Assembly: GCF_014652135.1 (NCBI RefSeq)
Contig: NZ_BMYF01000020.1
Location: forward strand, 19,316 to 83,315
Length of the DNA stretch: 64,000 nucleotides
Direction of reading: 5' to 3'
DNA from: Mongoliitalea lutea
GTDB lineage: Bacteria > Bacteroidota > Bacteroidia > Cytophagales > Cyclobacteriaceae
Of this stretch, positions 36,870 through 45,826 are shown piece by piece. Each line of letters begins with the position of its first letter. Positions within the stretch are counted from its first letter, which is position 1. The notes below the pieces were generated by a model. That model was not told the DNA's origin, did no database searches, and was given only the letters and a program-made list of their open reading frames with translations. The translations under genes and the position numbers were made by a program.

Positions 36870-37859
36870 AACGAGGCCAAAGCAACTCGCGAGAGCTACG
36901 TTGTGTTTACCCTTCAAACAAAAGGCAGTTACAACAGCAGTAATAATTGAAGAAACAGCATCAAGTTGTGTTTACCCTTCAAACAAAAGGCAGTTACAAC
37001 TTTTTCACAACGCCTAACCATTAGTTAAGAGTTGTGTTTACCCTTCAAACAAAAGGCAGTTACAACCTTTCAAGAAAACTATCCAAGAAGTTGGGCGTTG
37101 TGTTTACCCTTCAAACAAAAGGCAGTTACAACATTTGGATTATGGTTACTACTAGTGACTATGTTGTGTTTACCCTTCAAACAAAAGGCAGTTACAACAA
37201 ATCGGCACAACCTAGAGCCGGATGGATTGTTGTGTTTACCCTTCAAACAAAAGGCAGTTACAACGACAATAACCTGAAAAATGAAATCAAAGACGTTGTG
37301 TTTACCCTTCAAACAAAAGGCAGTTACAACTCCACCACTCAAAATCAGTGGCAATACCTTGTTGTGTTTACCCTTCAAACAAAAGGCAGTTACAACGCCT
37401 TCATTTTCACGTAGCCTCCATGCCGGGGTTGTGTTTACCCTTCAAACAAAAGGCAGTTACAACTCTGATAGGTTTAATATTCATAGTCATTTAGTTGTGT
37501 TTACCCTTCAAACAAAAGGCAGTTACAACTGTCTTCACACGCTCCGCCGTGCCTCGTGTGTTGTGTTTACCCTTCAAACAAAAGGCAGTTACAACCAAGT
37601 AGCGATGGAAATAATCAAATCGCTAGTTGTGTTTACCCTTCAAACAAAAGGCAGTTACAACAACAAGGCAAAAAATCTACTATTTTGCTATGTTGTGTTT
37701 ACCCTTCAAACAAAAGGCAGTTACAACTCGATTACTGACACAAATTCAAAGTACGTTGTTGTGTTTACCCTTCAAACAAAAGGCAGTTACAACAGCCGCT
37801 GCAATACCAATCGGCCCCGCTAAGTTGTGTTTACCCTTCAAACAAAAGGCAGTTACAAC

Positions 37860-38005
37860 ATAATAGTTGTAAAGCATTAATAATGATAGGGTAAAGCCCA
37901 TTTTCAGCAATTAAAAACAGGCAAATCTCTTCTATTTTGTTACGAAAATTGTCATTTTTTGGATTGTAAGCTTCATGATGTCAAAGAGCGGTTTTATTTA
38001 AATAT
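37860..38005 (-). promoter_or_regulatory. Probable leader region of the CRISPR array
   Basis: This 146-bp AT-rich stretch lies between the cas13b stop and the first crRNA-sense repeat and has no gene. The last repeat bases and the leader edge form a palindrome TTACAAC-ATAATA-GTTGTAA (37853-37872). No good TAnnTTTG promoter is visible on the minus strand, so the array may be read through from the cas13b transcript. Confidence 0.5.
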
Positions 38006-41000
38006 CTATTTAATTAAATCTTCAAACATTTTATCTTCAGCCTTTTTCCTTTCAATTACTTTTTGCTTATCAGTCATTTTGGGATGAAAGTTCATTTTGG
38101 CCTCTTCATGCATTTGTCCAATAAATGACTTAATAGTTCGCTTTAGCATAGAGGGACAATTATCCAAGGTTTTATAATTATTAGCTTTTACCTCACTTGC
38201 TATAAACTGCTCTTCAATCTTCAAAAACGCTTGTTTGTAGGTTTCCTCTAATGGTAAGTTAAAGTGAAATGCTGTGTTTCTTATTTTACTTCCAACAAAA
38301 TACGACTCAAGCGTCGGTATTTCATTGATAACAATTCTATTTTTAGGTTTAAACGTATCAGATTGTTGCTCAATGCTAAACCGATGCTTCCAAATAAAAT
38401 ATTCTTCCATTGCCATGATGCAAAAAGTAAAGCGTCCTTGTTGGGTTATCAAGTGATTGTGGAGCAGGCTGAAATGTGAAAGTGTGATTGCTCTATTTCG
38501 TTTGTAAGCATTTTCCATATCTCTAAGCTGCATAACTTTTTCCTCATTTGTCTTAACTTTTGATAAATAAACTGGTAAGTTTTTTAGCAAGCTATATTGT
38601 CTAAGCGACTTGTCAAAATATTGGATTTGAGCAAATTTCTCTAAATCTTTGAACGGAACAATTACTTGGTAACTACCTATTTTTTCATTACCATGTCTAT
38701 CCAACCATTTAGCATTTTTTACTGGTATTGAAACGTCTTGAACCAAAAGTGTAGCCAAATTATTATAGGATTTTGCTCGCAATGCTTTATCATCCGTAAA
38801 ATATCTCAAAGCCACCTCATAGAGCAGACAATCCTCCAAATGGTTTTTCCATAGTTTTTTCCTTAAAACAAAGACAAGTTTTTGTTGTTTTTTTTCTAAT
38901 TTTTTGAAATTCTGATTATCAACTTCTATCCCATAAAATGTATTAAAGAGATATCTTGAATTTCTAGTAAGAGGTCTGATTATTTTACCGTTTTTCTTTA
39001 AAACTACTCCTCTATTTTCAGCAAACGCTATAAAATGTGACAAATTGATGTGAATATTCCCTACCTCCATCATTTTCGAATAATTCGCCAAACTGTAGCT
39101 GTTTGTTTTAGTATATTCCGTATTGCTCTTCAACCATCTCTCATAAAGTCCTATGGTTTCGTTGAACACATCATTGATACTTGCGTATTTGTTCGAATGG
39201 TCAGTAGCAAATATCTTATTCAATTCGGGATTTTGTAAAACACCTTTAGATTCCAATAAAATTCCAAGTTGCTTTTTATATTGAGGCACTTCGTCCATGG
39301 CAAACAACCACTTAGAAAAATCATTGTATTCGTCTCTAGTAATGTTCAAACTTTTATGGTGTCCTATTTCATGGGATCTGTTTTTTTGACTGGGCTTTTC
39401 AAGAATAGCCTTGGCTTGTTTGTTCGTCTCATATTGTTCTCTGAAAAACATGAGTTGCCAAGCTTTAAAAATAAATTTGAGTTTGAACTGTTTCCCTTTG
39501 TTCTTTTTTAAAAATAGGTCTTTTCTATTCTCTTTTGTAGCTTGTTCCAATTGAGCATCGAAAATAGCTTGAGCATTTTTGGCATCCTCCAATATTTTTT
39601 CAAGACTGGTTAGTTCTTCGAGCGTTCTTTTTTCGGGTGGGCAATGTTGGTGGATTAAGCGCCTAGGAAGTATTTTCTTAAATGCTTTTTTCTCAATAGC
39701 CGAAATACTACCGCCTTGACTGAGTTGTATTTTTGCATTATCCAACTTTATTTCTTTTTCCTGCTGAAAAGCAAGAAGCAGCTCCTTACCCTTGTTTTCT
39801 GCGTTTTCTAAAGTTAAAGCATGTTCAAGTAAATAGTTGAGCAAATCACGCTGGATACAGAAAGCGCTACCACGCTCATAATCAAGCCCATTTATTTTCA
39901 CAAAAATGGCATTATTTTGTACAACAAAAGGTGTATCCCAATCTGGGTATTTTTTCAAATGCTGTTTATAAGTTGTAAAGTGCACCAACTTACCATTATG
40001 GTAAAGCAATTTTTCAAATTCCTTATTACTGAGTTCTTCTTCTTTTCGCTTTAATGCATCTAATTCCTGTTCAGTATAATAGTTTTCGTACATTTTAAAT
40101 TCCGCATCCTCCCCAAAATAATTGACCTCGGCTAAATAACGAGCAGCAAAATCCATAAAGCGGTCATTATTTCGACCGTTAGAAATGAAAAGCAAATTGT
40201 TTTCCAGACGTTCTTTTAGTTTTATTGTGCTTTTATGAGTAATGGAACTGAGATTTTCTTTTTCCTTCTCAAAATCCTGAACTTTACTTTTTATCTGATT
40301 TTTAGATCTTTGTAACTTACTTTTCTTATTGTATTCTTTCTTCTTTTCAATTTGTATGTTTATATCATCCAGTTGCCTTTTGTTGGATAAATATTCAGGG
40401 GATTTTTCAATGACTAATTTGAAGTCATCTTCAAATTCATTTGAAGCTAATTTAAAATTTGGGTTAAAATAGTTCTTGGCATATTTAACAAAGTCTTCCG
40501 AAATCGTAATTTTCTGTTTATCGTAATCACTCTTACCCAGTTTATGACTAAAATGATTTTCAATATCCAATATATATGTGTTTTCTATTTCTCTTTCGAG
40601 AATAAAAGTTCTTAAATCATGAATGTAATATATGTCTGTCATTAAATCCTGATTCCAATTGACAGGGAACTTAGAAAGATATTGAACCATATCTCTAAAT
40701 TTCACTAAACCATTATTTTCACTATCAATATCTTGGCTTTTGAATTTTTTGGCAAAGAATCTGAATACTTCTAATTTTGGGGAATCTTCTTTACCATTTT
40801 TCTTATACCCCTTAAGTTTCGGAATTAAATAATTGGCCTCGTTCGCATATAAAAACATAGACATCAAAAACAAACATCCTTCGAAAGACAAATACTCACC
40901 AGCGCGAATGTCCAAAACCTTATGCGTATGGTTATTCGCTGAATCATCGCCTCCAGGATTCAGATGCCATTCTATATCGTCCTCAACATTGTTATAAAGT

Positions 41001-41716
41001 ATCCAATTTATCCAATCCTCTTTTGTGGTCAAATGGGTTTCCAAATATTTTTTACAGGCTCTCTTATAGTCTTTATTACCTTTCCATTTTTCCTCCTTTT
41101 GGGTAAATAACGTCTGATAAAAACTTTCTTTCAAAAATTTAATAATCTCATTATCCAGCTGCTCTAAAATGGATTTCAAGAGCTCATCTTTTTGTTCATT
41201 TGATAAAAAATCAACATTCTTTAGAGCTTTGATTTTGCCGTACTTCTTTGAAAAAATTCCATTAATTAATGCCAATTCAAAACTTTCTTCAAGAAAATCA
41301 ATTATATTTTTTTCAATATTCTCTTTTCTAATCAATTCAAATTCATGTATAAAGTGGGCATTAATGTTCCTTATTTGATCAAGTAAAATATAGAGTTTGT
41401 TACCTGTGACTTTCATATTACAATCAACAAATCCAAATCGAAAAGCCGACGATTGTAGTTTTAAAAATTTAGTTGGAATGGTGCTTTTTTCATCTTCTTC
41501 CAACTGATAATCAAAAATGCGTTTAACATCAATGTTTTTAAACGCATGACCAACAGCAAAATAATGAAGATTAGGCTGCTGCTCTTGCCCCTCTACAAAC
41601 TTTGCTCTGAAATTATTAATGGACTTTTCGCCTACTGCCGAAAAAATTCCCTTGTTGCCAAAGATGGAAGAAAAGTTCTCTTCTACCTTTTTTTGGTTGC
41701 TGTAATCTTCGCTCAT
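38006..41716 (-). CDS. cas13b: Cas13b-like type VI-B CRISPR effector (RNA-guided RNase)
   Basis: A protein of 1236 residues from ATG 41716 (an in-frame GTG at 41719 adds one). Two HEPN RNase motifs RxxxxH sit at the ends as in Cas13b: RNINAH at R116-H121 and RNTAFH at R1146-H1151, in contexts LLDQIRNINAHFIHEF and GSKIRNTAFHFNLP. A Lys-rich middle region with LPRRLI (about residue 684) recalls the LPRQ segment of the Cas13b lid domain. Length (about 1100-1230 in Cas13b), the adjacent Cas13b-type repeats and lack of cas1/cas2 agree. Cas13b processes its own crRNA and cuts target and bystander RNA. The gene begins directly after the stop of the upstream membrane-protein gene. Sequence outside the HEPN motifs is divergent, so a separate subtype is possible. 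Confidence 0.9.
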   Translation of the reverse strand: MSEDYSNQKKVEENFSSIFGNKGIFSAVGEKSINNFRAKFVEGQEQQPNLHYFAVGHAFKNIDVKRIFDYQLEEDEKSTIPTKFLKLQSSAFRFGFVDCNMKVTGNKLYILLDQIRNINAHFIHEFELIRKENIEKNIIDFLEESFELALINGIFSKKYGKIKALKNVDFLSNEQKDELLKSILEQLDNEIIKFLKESFYQTLFTQKEEKWKGNKDYKRACKKYLETHLTTKEDWINWILYNNVEDDIEWHLNPGGDDSANNHTHKVLDIRAGEYLSFEGCLFLMSMFLYANEANYLIPKLKGYKKNGKEDSPKLEVFRFFAKKFKSQDIDSENNGLVKFRDMVQYLSKFPVNWNQDLMTDIYYIHDLRTFILEREIENTYILDIENHFSHKLGKSDYDKQKITISEDFVKYAKNYFNPNFKLASNEFEDDFKLVIEKSPEYLSNKRQLDDINIQIEKKKEYNKKSKLQRSKNQIKSKVQDFEKEKENLSSITHKSTIKLKERLENNLLFISNGRNNDRFMDFAARYLAEVNYFGEDAEFKMYENYYTEQELDALKRKEEELSNKEFEKLLYHNGKLVHFTTYKQHLKKYPDWDTPFVVQNNAIFVKINGLDYERGSAFCIQRDLLNYLLEHALTLENAENKGKELLLAFQQEKEIKLDNAKIQLSQGGSISAIEKKAFKKILPRRLIHQHCPPEKRTLEELTSLEKILEDAKNAQAIFDAQLEQATKENRKDLFLKKNKGKQFKLKFIFKAWQLMFFREQYETNKQAKAILEKPSQKNRSHEIGHHKSLNITRDEYNDFSKWLFAMDEVPQYKKQLGILLESKGVLQNPELNKIFATDHSNKYASINDVFNETIGLYERWLKSNTEYTKTNSYSLANYSKMMEVGNIHINLSHFIAFAENRGVVLKKNGKIIRPLTRNSRYLFNTFYGIEVDNQNFKKLEKKQQKLVFVLRKKLWKNHLEDCLLYEVALRYFTDDKALRAKSYNNLATLLVQDVSIPVKNAKWLDRHGNEKIGSYQVIVPFKDLEKFAQIQYFDKSLRQYSLLKNLPVYLSKVKTNEEKVMQLRDMENAYKRNRAITLSHFSLLHNHLITQQGRFTFCIMAMEEYFIWKHRFSIEQQSDTFKPKNRIVINEIPTLESYFVGSKIRNTAFHFNLPLEETYKQAFLKIEEQFIASEVKANNYKTLDNCPSMLKRTIKSFIGQMHEEAKMNFHPKMTDKQKVIERKKAEDKMFEDLIK

Positions 41717-41719
41717 CAC

Positions 41720-42355
41720 CTATACTTTTTTCAAAGATAATTTCCCATGACTCGATCTTTCTGAGTTGTCATTAAAATAGTTCCCTATCAATGTTTTATC
41801 CTTTGGGTTCAAATATAACATTGCAACACCATCATGTTTGTTAAGGCCGTATTTTTCGTGTTCTTCATGAAAATAGTTACCCGTATTATTATAGCGAAAA
41901 GAAATAAGATATTCGTTATTTTCTTTGGCTTCTATATCATGTGATAAACTTTCAAAACTTGAGCTTTCAACTTCCTTTGATTCAAGCTCAAATACTTTCC
42001 CTTTAACATAAAATCCGTTCAGATTCTGACTTACTTCTAAGCATATGGTTTTTTTAATGAATGGTTTTTTAGGATCATAATCTTCTCGGAAGCTACTTTG
42101 TAGCTCTCCTTCATATCGACCAGAAATAAAAGGAATATTTAAGAGACCATAGAATGGCTTCCAACTACATTTCTTATTCCAGATGTAAAACAGAAAACTT
42201 ATTAATCCTGATGCTGTAGAAATGTACACAATAACTTCTTTTAAACTATCAGTTTGAAAAAAGTTAACCTTTATTGCAATGATAATTGCAATTATTGCAC
42301 AAACTATGGCAAAAAGGATTCTAGGTGGATAATATTTCAATGTAAAAATTCTCAT
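41720..42355 (-). CDS. Cap15-like (S-2TMbeta) membrane protein, candidate type VI-B accessory effector
   Basis: A 211-residue protein with two transmembrane helices (about 12-30 and 40-58) and a beta-rich C-terminal domain (64-211). The domain matches the pattern I know for the SMODS-associated 2TM-beta family, whose CBASS member Cap15 binds cyclic dinucleotides in a beta-barrel and disrupts the inner membrane: W65-KPF, IPFISGRYEGELQSSF (74-89), HDGVA (174-178), LIGNYF (189-194) and a final GKLSLKK strand. It lies directly upstream of cas13b with no gap (TAG then GTGATG), the place where Csx27 sits in VI-B1 loci; I see no HEPN motif as in Csx28. Whether Csx27 itself is of this fold must be compared. 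No cyclase gene is nearby. Confidence 0.75.
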   Translation of the reverse strand: MRIFTLKYYPPRILFAIVCAIIAIIIAIKVNFFQTDSLKEVIVYISTASGLISFLFYIWNKKCSWKPFYGLLNIPFISGRYEGELQSSFREDYDPKKPFIKKTICLEVSQNLNGFYVKGKVFELESKEVESSSFESLSHDIEAKENNEYLISFRYNNTGNYFHEEHEKYGLNKHDGVAMLYLNPKDKTLIGNYFNDNSERSSHGKLSLKKV

Positions 42356-42447
42356 TTTGCTATGGATTATTTTCTTTAATTTAAATTGAATTACATACTC
42401 TTAAACTCTTGACACTTCAGATTATAATTTAGAAAGTTTTTTAGAGT

Positions 42448-42478
42448 AAAAACTATAATTCATAAGATGAAATTGAAA
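42448..42478 (-). promoter_or_regulatory. Possible promoter of the Cap15-like/cas13b operon
   Basis: On the minus strand TTTC-N19-TAGTTTTT, each half one base off the Bacteroidota consensus TTTG-N19-21-TAnnTTTG, about 92 bp before the ATG. Weak evidence. Confidence 0.3.
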
Positions 42479-42587
42479 TAGAAAACGACATATACAATTT
42501 ACTATGAAAGACTAGATATTCCAATCCTTCACTCACTAATTTCAGGGCTTTTTTTTATTTTGCCACTTCAATCCACTCTAACGCTCC

Positions 42588-44681
42588 TTGTCCAGTTTTT
42601 TCGATACCAAAATAGAATACCTCAAGGGTGTAGGCCCGCAAAAAGGCGCCTTAATCAATAAGGAGCTGAACCTGTTTACCTATGGGGAATTTTTGCAGCA
42701 TTACCCTTTTCGATACGAGGACCGCACGCAGTTTTACAAAATCAAAGATGTACACGAAGACTTGGAAAACGTCCAAGTCATCGCTCAAATCCGTCACGTG
42801 GAAACTATTGGAGATGGACGTAAAAAACGATTGGTGGCTTACGTGTACGATGATACGGGGGAATTGGAACTTACCTGGTTTAAAGGCATTCAGTGGGTGG
42901 TTCGGAAACTCGTCAAAGGAATTCCCTTGGTATTTTTTGGAAAGCCCAACCGCTACGGAAGAAAAATCAGCATTGCTCATCCTGAAATCGAGCCATTGAC
43001 CCAGACGGCAGAGGAACGGAGCTTTTTTCAACCAGTGTATTCCACTACTGAAAAACTGAAAGCAAAATTCCTAGACTCCAAAGGTATCTCCAAAATCATG
43101 GAGGGACTGATTCCATTGGCCTATCCACAGATCCATGAGAGCTTGCCTCAAAGTGTATTGGAACGCTTCAATCTGATGGCAAAAAATGATGCTATCCGAC
43201 AAATTCACTTTCCTACAAGCGTAGATTTGCTCAAAAGGGCACGCTTCCGTTTAAAATTTGAGGAGTTTTTCTTCGTACAATTACGATTGCTTCATCTGAA
43301 ACTTTCCCGAACAGAAAAATCCCAAGGTCAAATTCTCAACCAAACTGACCTGTTGACAAAATTTTACAAGGAGCATTTACCTTTTGAGTTGACGGAAGCA
43401 CAGAAGCGGGTAGTGCGGGAATCCTTTGCAGACATGAAGTCAGGCAAACAGATGAACCGATTAATCCAAGGAGATGTGGGTTCAGGCAAAACCATGGTGG
43501 CATTTATCTGCATTTTGATTGCTATTAGTTCGGGGGCACAAGCCTGCCTGATGGCTCCTACTGAAATCCTGGCCAATCAACACTATGAAGGATTGAAAGA
43601 CTATGCGGAGACCATGGGGCTGAACATTGCCTTATTAACAGGTTCCACCAAAAAATCTGCCCGCAAAGTCATCCACGAAATGCTGCTATCGGGTGACCTC
43701 CACATCATCATCGGTACCCATGCACTTCTAGAAGATATTGTGCAATTCAAAAACTTAGGATTGGCCATTGTGGACGAGCAGCACCGATTTGGGGTAGCGC
43801 AACGGGCGAAATTGTGGGCCAAAAATGAGCGGTATATTCCTCATGTATTGGTGATGACTGCCACACCTATCCCACGGACGCTTGCCATGACGCTCTATGG
43901 AGATTTGGATATTTCTGTAATTGATGAGTTACCCGCAGGGCGCAAACCAATTCAAACGGTGCACCGATACGATAAAGATCGCTTGAAAGTATTTGGCTTT
44001 ATCCGAAAGCAAGTTCTCGAAGGCAGGCAAGTATATATTGTGTATCCCTTGATCGAGGAGTCCGAAACCATGGATTTGAAAAATCTCATGGATGGCTATG
44101 AAAGCATTTGCCGGGCATTTCCGGAATTTCCCGTGTCTATAGTTCATGGAGATATGAAACCTGCGGATAAGGACTTTGAAATGCAACGGTTCATCAAGGC
44201 AGAAACCAAAATTATGGTGGCAACTACCGTTATTGAAGTGGGTGTAAATGTGCCGAATGCATCGGTGATGGTGATTGAAAATGCAGAGCGTTTTGGACTA
44301 TCACAATTGCATCAATTGAGAGGGCGGGTCGGAAGAGGGGCGGAGCAATCCTATTGTATCCTGATGAGTAAATACGAACTCAGCAAGGACAGTCGCATCC
44401 GATTGGAAACCATGGTTCGTACAAATGATGGTTTTGAAATCGCAGATGTAGATTTAAAACTCCGAGGACCGGGAGACTTGATGGGTACGCAACAAAGTGG
44501 GGTAGCAGATTTGCTAATTGCTGACCTCAGCAAGGACGCCCCCATATTGACAATGGCAAGAGATGCTGCCAGCATACTGATTACCGAAGATCCAAATTTA
44601 ACTCAACCGCAGCATGCGATGGTACTCCGACAAGTCCGTGCTCAGAAAAAGCATGCGGTCAATTGGAGCCGTATAAGCTAA
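42588..44681 (+). CDS. recG: ATP-dependent DNA helicase RecG
   Basis: RecG of 697 residues, which reverses stalled forks and branch-migrates Holliday junctions. The wedge/OB domain is N-terminal (FFDTKIEYLKGVGPQKGALI); helicase motifs: QGDVGSGKTMVAF (I), MAPTEILANQH (Ia), DEQHRFGVAQR (II), MTATPIPRTLAMTLYGDLD (III), VATTVIEVGVNVPNASVM, QLRGRVGRG (VI). The only possible start for a complete protein is TTG at 42588: an in-frame stop (TAA 42579-42581) lies just upstream and there is no ATG before the conserved N-terminus. It flanks the CRISPR module, transcribed away from it. Confidence 0.95.
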   Translation: MSSFFDTKIEYLKGVGPQKGALINKELNLFTYGEFLQHYPFRYEDRTQFYKIKDVHEDLENVQVIAQIRHVETIGDGRKKRLVAYVYDDTGELELTWFKGIQWVVRKLVKGIPLVFFGKPNRYGRKISIAHPEIEPLTQTAEERSFFQPVYSTTEKLKAKFLDSKGISKIMEGLIPLAYPQIHESLPQSVLERFNLMAKNDAIRQIHFPTSVDLLKRARFRLKFEEFFFVQLRLLHLKLSRTEKSQGQILNQTDLLTKFYKEHLPFELTEAQKRVVRESFADMKSGKQMNRLIQGDVGSGKTMVAFICILIAISSGAQACLMAPTEILANQHYEGLKDYAETMGLNIALLTGSTKKSARKVIHEMLLSGDLHIIIGTHALLEDIVQFKNLGLAIVDEQHRFGVAQRAKLWAKNERYIPHVLVMTATPIPRTLAMTLYGDLDISVIDELPAGRKPIQTVHRYDKDRLKVFGFIRKQVLEGRQVYIVYPLIEESETMDLKNLMDGYESICRAFPEFPVSIVHGDMKPADKDFEMQRFIKAETKIMVATTVIEVGVNVPNASVMVIENAERFGLSQLHQLRGRVGRGAEQSYCILMSKYELSKDSRIRLETMVRTNDGFEIADVDLKLRGPGDLMGTQQSGVADLLIADLSKDAPILTMARDAASILITEDPNLTQPQHAMVLRQVRAQKKHAVNWSRIS

Positions 44682-44900
44682 TCTTTTCTTCAGCTACATA
44701 AAGCTCACTCACTATATTTCCGCATCAAGAAAGTGGTTATTTTCCAAGCAATTGCAACGCTTTCTGAAATATTTCCAATATACTTTCATCAAATGAACCA
44801 TTGATAAACTTTACAAGGTGCATCCATCAAAAAACATTTGCTTATTGGTCTAATTATGAGTAATTTATAGAATATTCACAGTCACCTGTACTTTAAGTTT

Positions 44901-45824
44901 ATGTCCAAAGAAAAACTCACAGTTGAGCAAATTTTAAGTTTAGATCTTCCAAATATCATCTTGTACGCTGCACCCATCTTGATTGGCCTCGTTGCATTAG
45001 AATGGTTCTTGTCCTACAAACAGAAAAAAGACTATTACGACAGTAAAGATACCATCGCTGCAACTTTTATTGGTTTGGTCAATGTAGGCATGAGTGCTGG
45101 AATCAAAGTTTTAACCTTTGGGATTATCTTGTTTTTTTACAATTTGGTCCCTTGGGCGATTCCACATACCTGGTGGGCCTATGTACTTTGTTTCATTTGG
45201 ATAGATTTTTGGAGATATTGGGCGCACAGAATAGCACACGAGAATCGATTTTGGTGGGCCACCCATGTCACCCATCACAATTCAGAGAAATACAACTGGT
45301 CTGTTGCGTTTCGACTCAGTTGGACTCAGCATATCAAAATAGTGTTTTTCATACCTGTAGTGTTGGTAGGCTTTGACCCCATCATTTTCTTTATCTGTCA
45401 TCAAATAGCAGTATTGTATCAATTTTGGATACACACGGAATACATCCAAAAATTGCCAGCAGTAATCGAATATGTATTTACTACTCCTTCGCATCATCGG
45501 GTCCATCATGGGAGCAATAAAAAGTATTTGGACAAGAATTATGGATCCACATTTATGATTTGGGACCGAATGTTTGGAACGTTTATACCTGAAGCGGAAA
45601 GACCTACTTATGGTTTGACTACCAACGTCCATTCTTACAATCCAATTACCTTAAATTTTCATGAATGGAGCGATATCATCAAAGATGTAAGAAATGCCAA
45701 ATCTTTCAAAGAGGCATATACCTTGGTCATGGCAAAACCCAGTGAATTGGCATCTATAAAAGAGCGATTCGATAAGATCAATAAGTTGGCAACGAAAAGT
45801 TTTAAAAAAGCAAAAGCTATCTAA
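44901..45824 (+). CDS. Sterol desaturase/fatty acid hydroxylase-family membrane protein
   Basis: A 307-residue integral membrane di-iron enzyme with about four to five helices. His motifs: HRIAHENRFWWATHVTHHNS, FWIHTEYIQKLP, and TTPSHHRVHHGSNKKYLDKN, followed by GSTFMIWDRMFGTF, typical of the superfamily. Members hydroxylate or desaturate sterols, fatty acids, alkylglycerols or carotenoids. The substrate cannot be told; a role in lipid or pigment modification is possible but it is far from the crt cluster. The 218 bp upstream (44682-44900) show no gene. Confidence 0.85.
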   Translation: MSKEKLTVEQILSLDLPNIILYAAPILIGLVALEWFLSYKQKKDYYDSKDTIAATFIGLVNVGMSAGIKVLTFGIILFFYNLVPWAIPHTWWAYVLCFIWIDFWRYWAHRIAHENRFWWATHVTHHNSEKYNWSVAFRLSWTQHIKIVFFIPVVLVGFDPIIFFICHQIAVLYQFWIHTEYIQKLPAVIEYVFTTPSHHRVHHGSNKKYLDKNYGSTFMIWDRMFGTFIPEAERPTYGLTTNVHSYNPITLNFHEWSDIIKDVRNAKSFKEAYTLVMAKPSELASIKERFDKINKLATKSFKKAKAI

Positions 45825-45826
45825 AA

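Larger units (their letters stand above)
36663..37859 (-). CRISPR. Type VI-B-like CRISPR array, 17 repeat units
   Basis: Fifteen identical 36-nt repeats (first at 36900-36935, last at 37824-37859), one two-mismatch copy at 36663-36698, and one copy split in two (36729-36747 and 36845-36869). Spacers are 30 nt, with one of 29 (36936) and one of 31 (37397). The plus strand repeat starts GTTGTGTTTACCC and ends GGCAGTTACAAC. Its reverse complement (GTTGTAACTGCC...GGGTAAACACAAC) resembles the Bergeyella zoohelcum Cas13b repeat as I remember it, so the crRNA strand is probably minus, the same as cas13b. End bases GTTGT/ACAAC pair, as in Cas13b repeats. The degenerate copies lie at the far end, consistent with a leader on the 37860 side. 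Confidence 0.97.

Noticed and set aside
36663-37859. Open plus-strand spacer frames as proof that spacers come from coding sense strands
   Set aside because: Eleven of fifteen spacers are stop-free in one frame, but the frame in the array is arbitrary relative to the target and 10-codon stretches are often open by chance.
36720-37863. Several reading frames of 60-180 codons through the CRISPR array
   Set aside because: Repeat (36) plus spacer (30) is 66 nt, a multiple of three, so frames stay open with a repeating VVFTLQTKGSYN pattern; this is an artefact of the array, not a gene.
41720-42355. Csx28-type HEPN accessory
   Set aside because: No RxxxxH motif is present in the 211-residue protein and its soluble part is beta-rich rather than helical.
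42356-42587. Additional defence gene or toxin between the Cap15-like gene and recG
   Set aside because: No reading frame of useful length or RNA-like structure is visible; the 232 bp most likely hold two divergent promoters.
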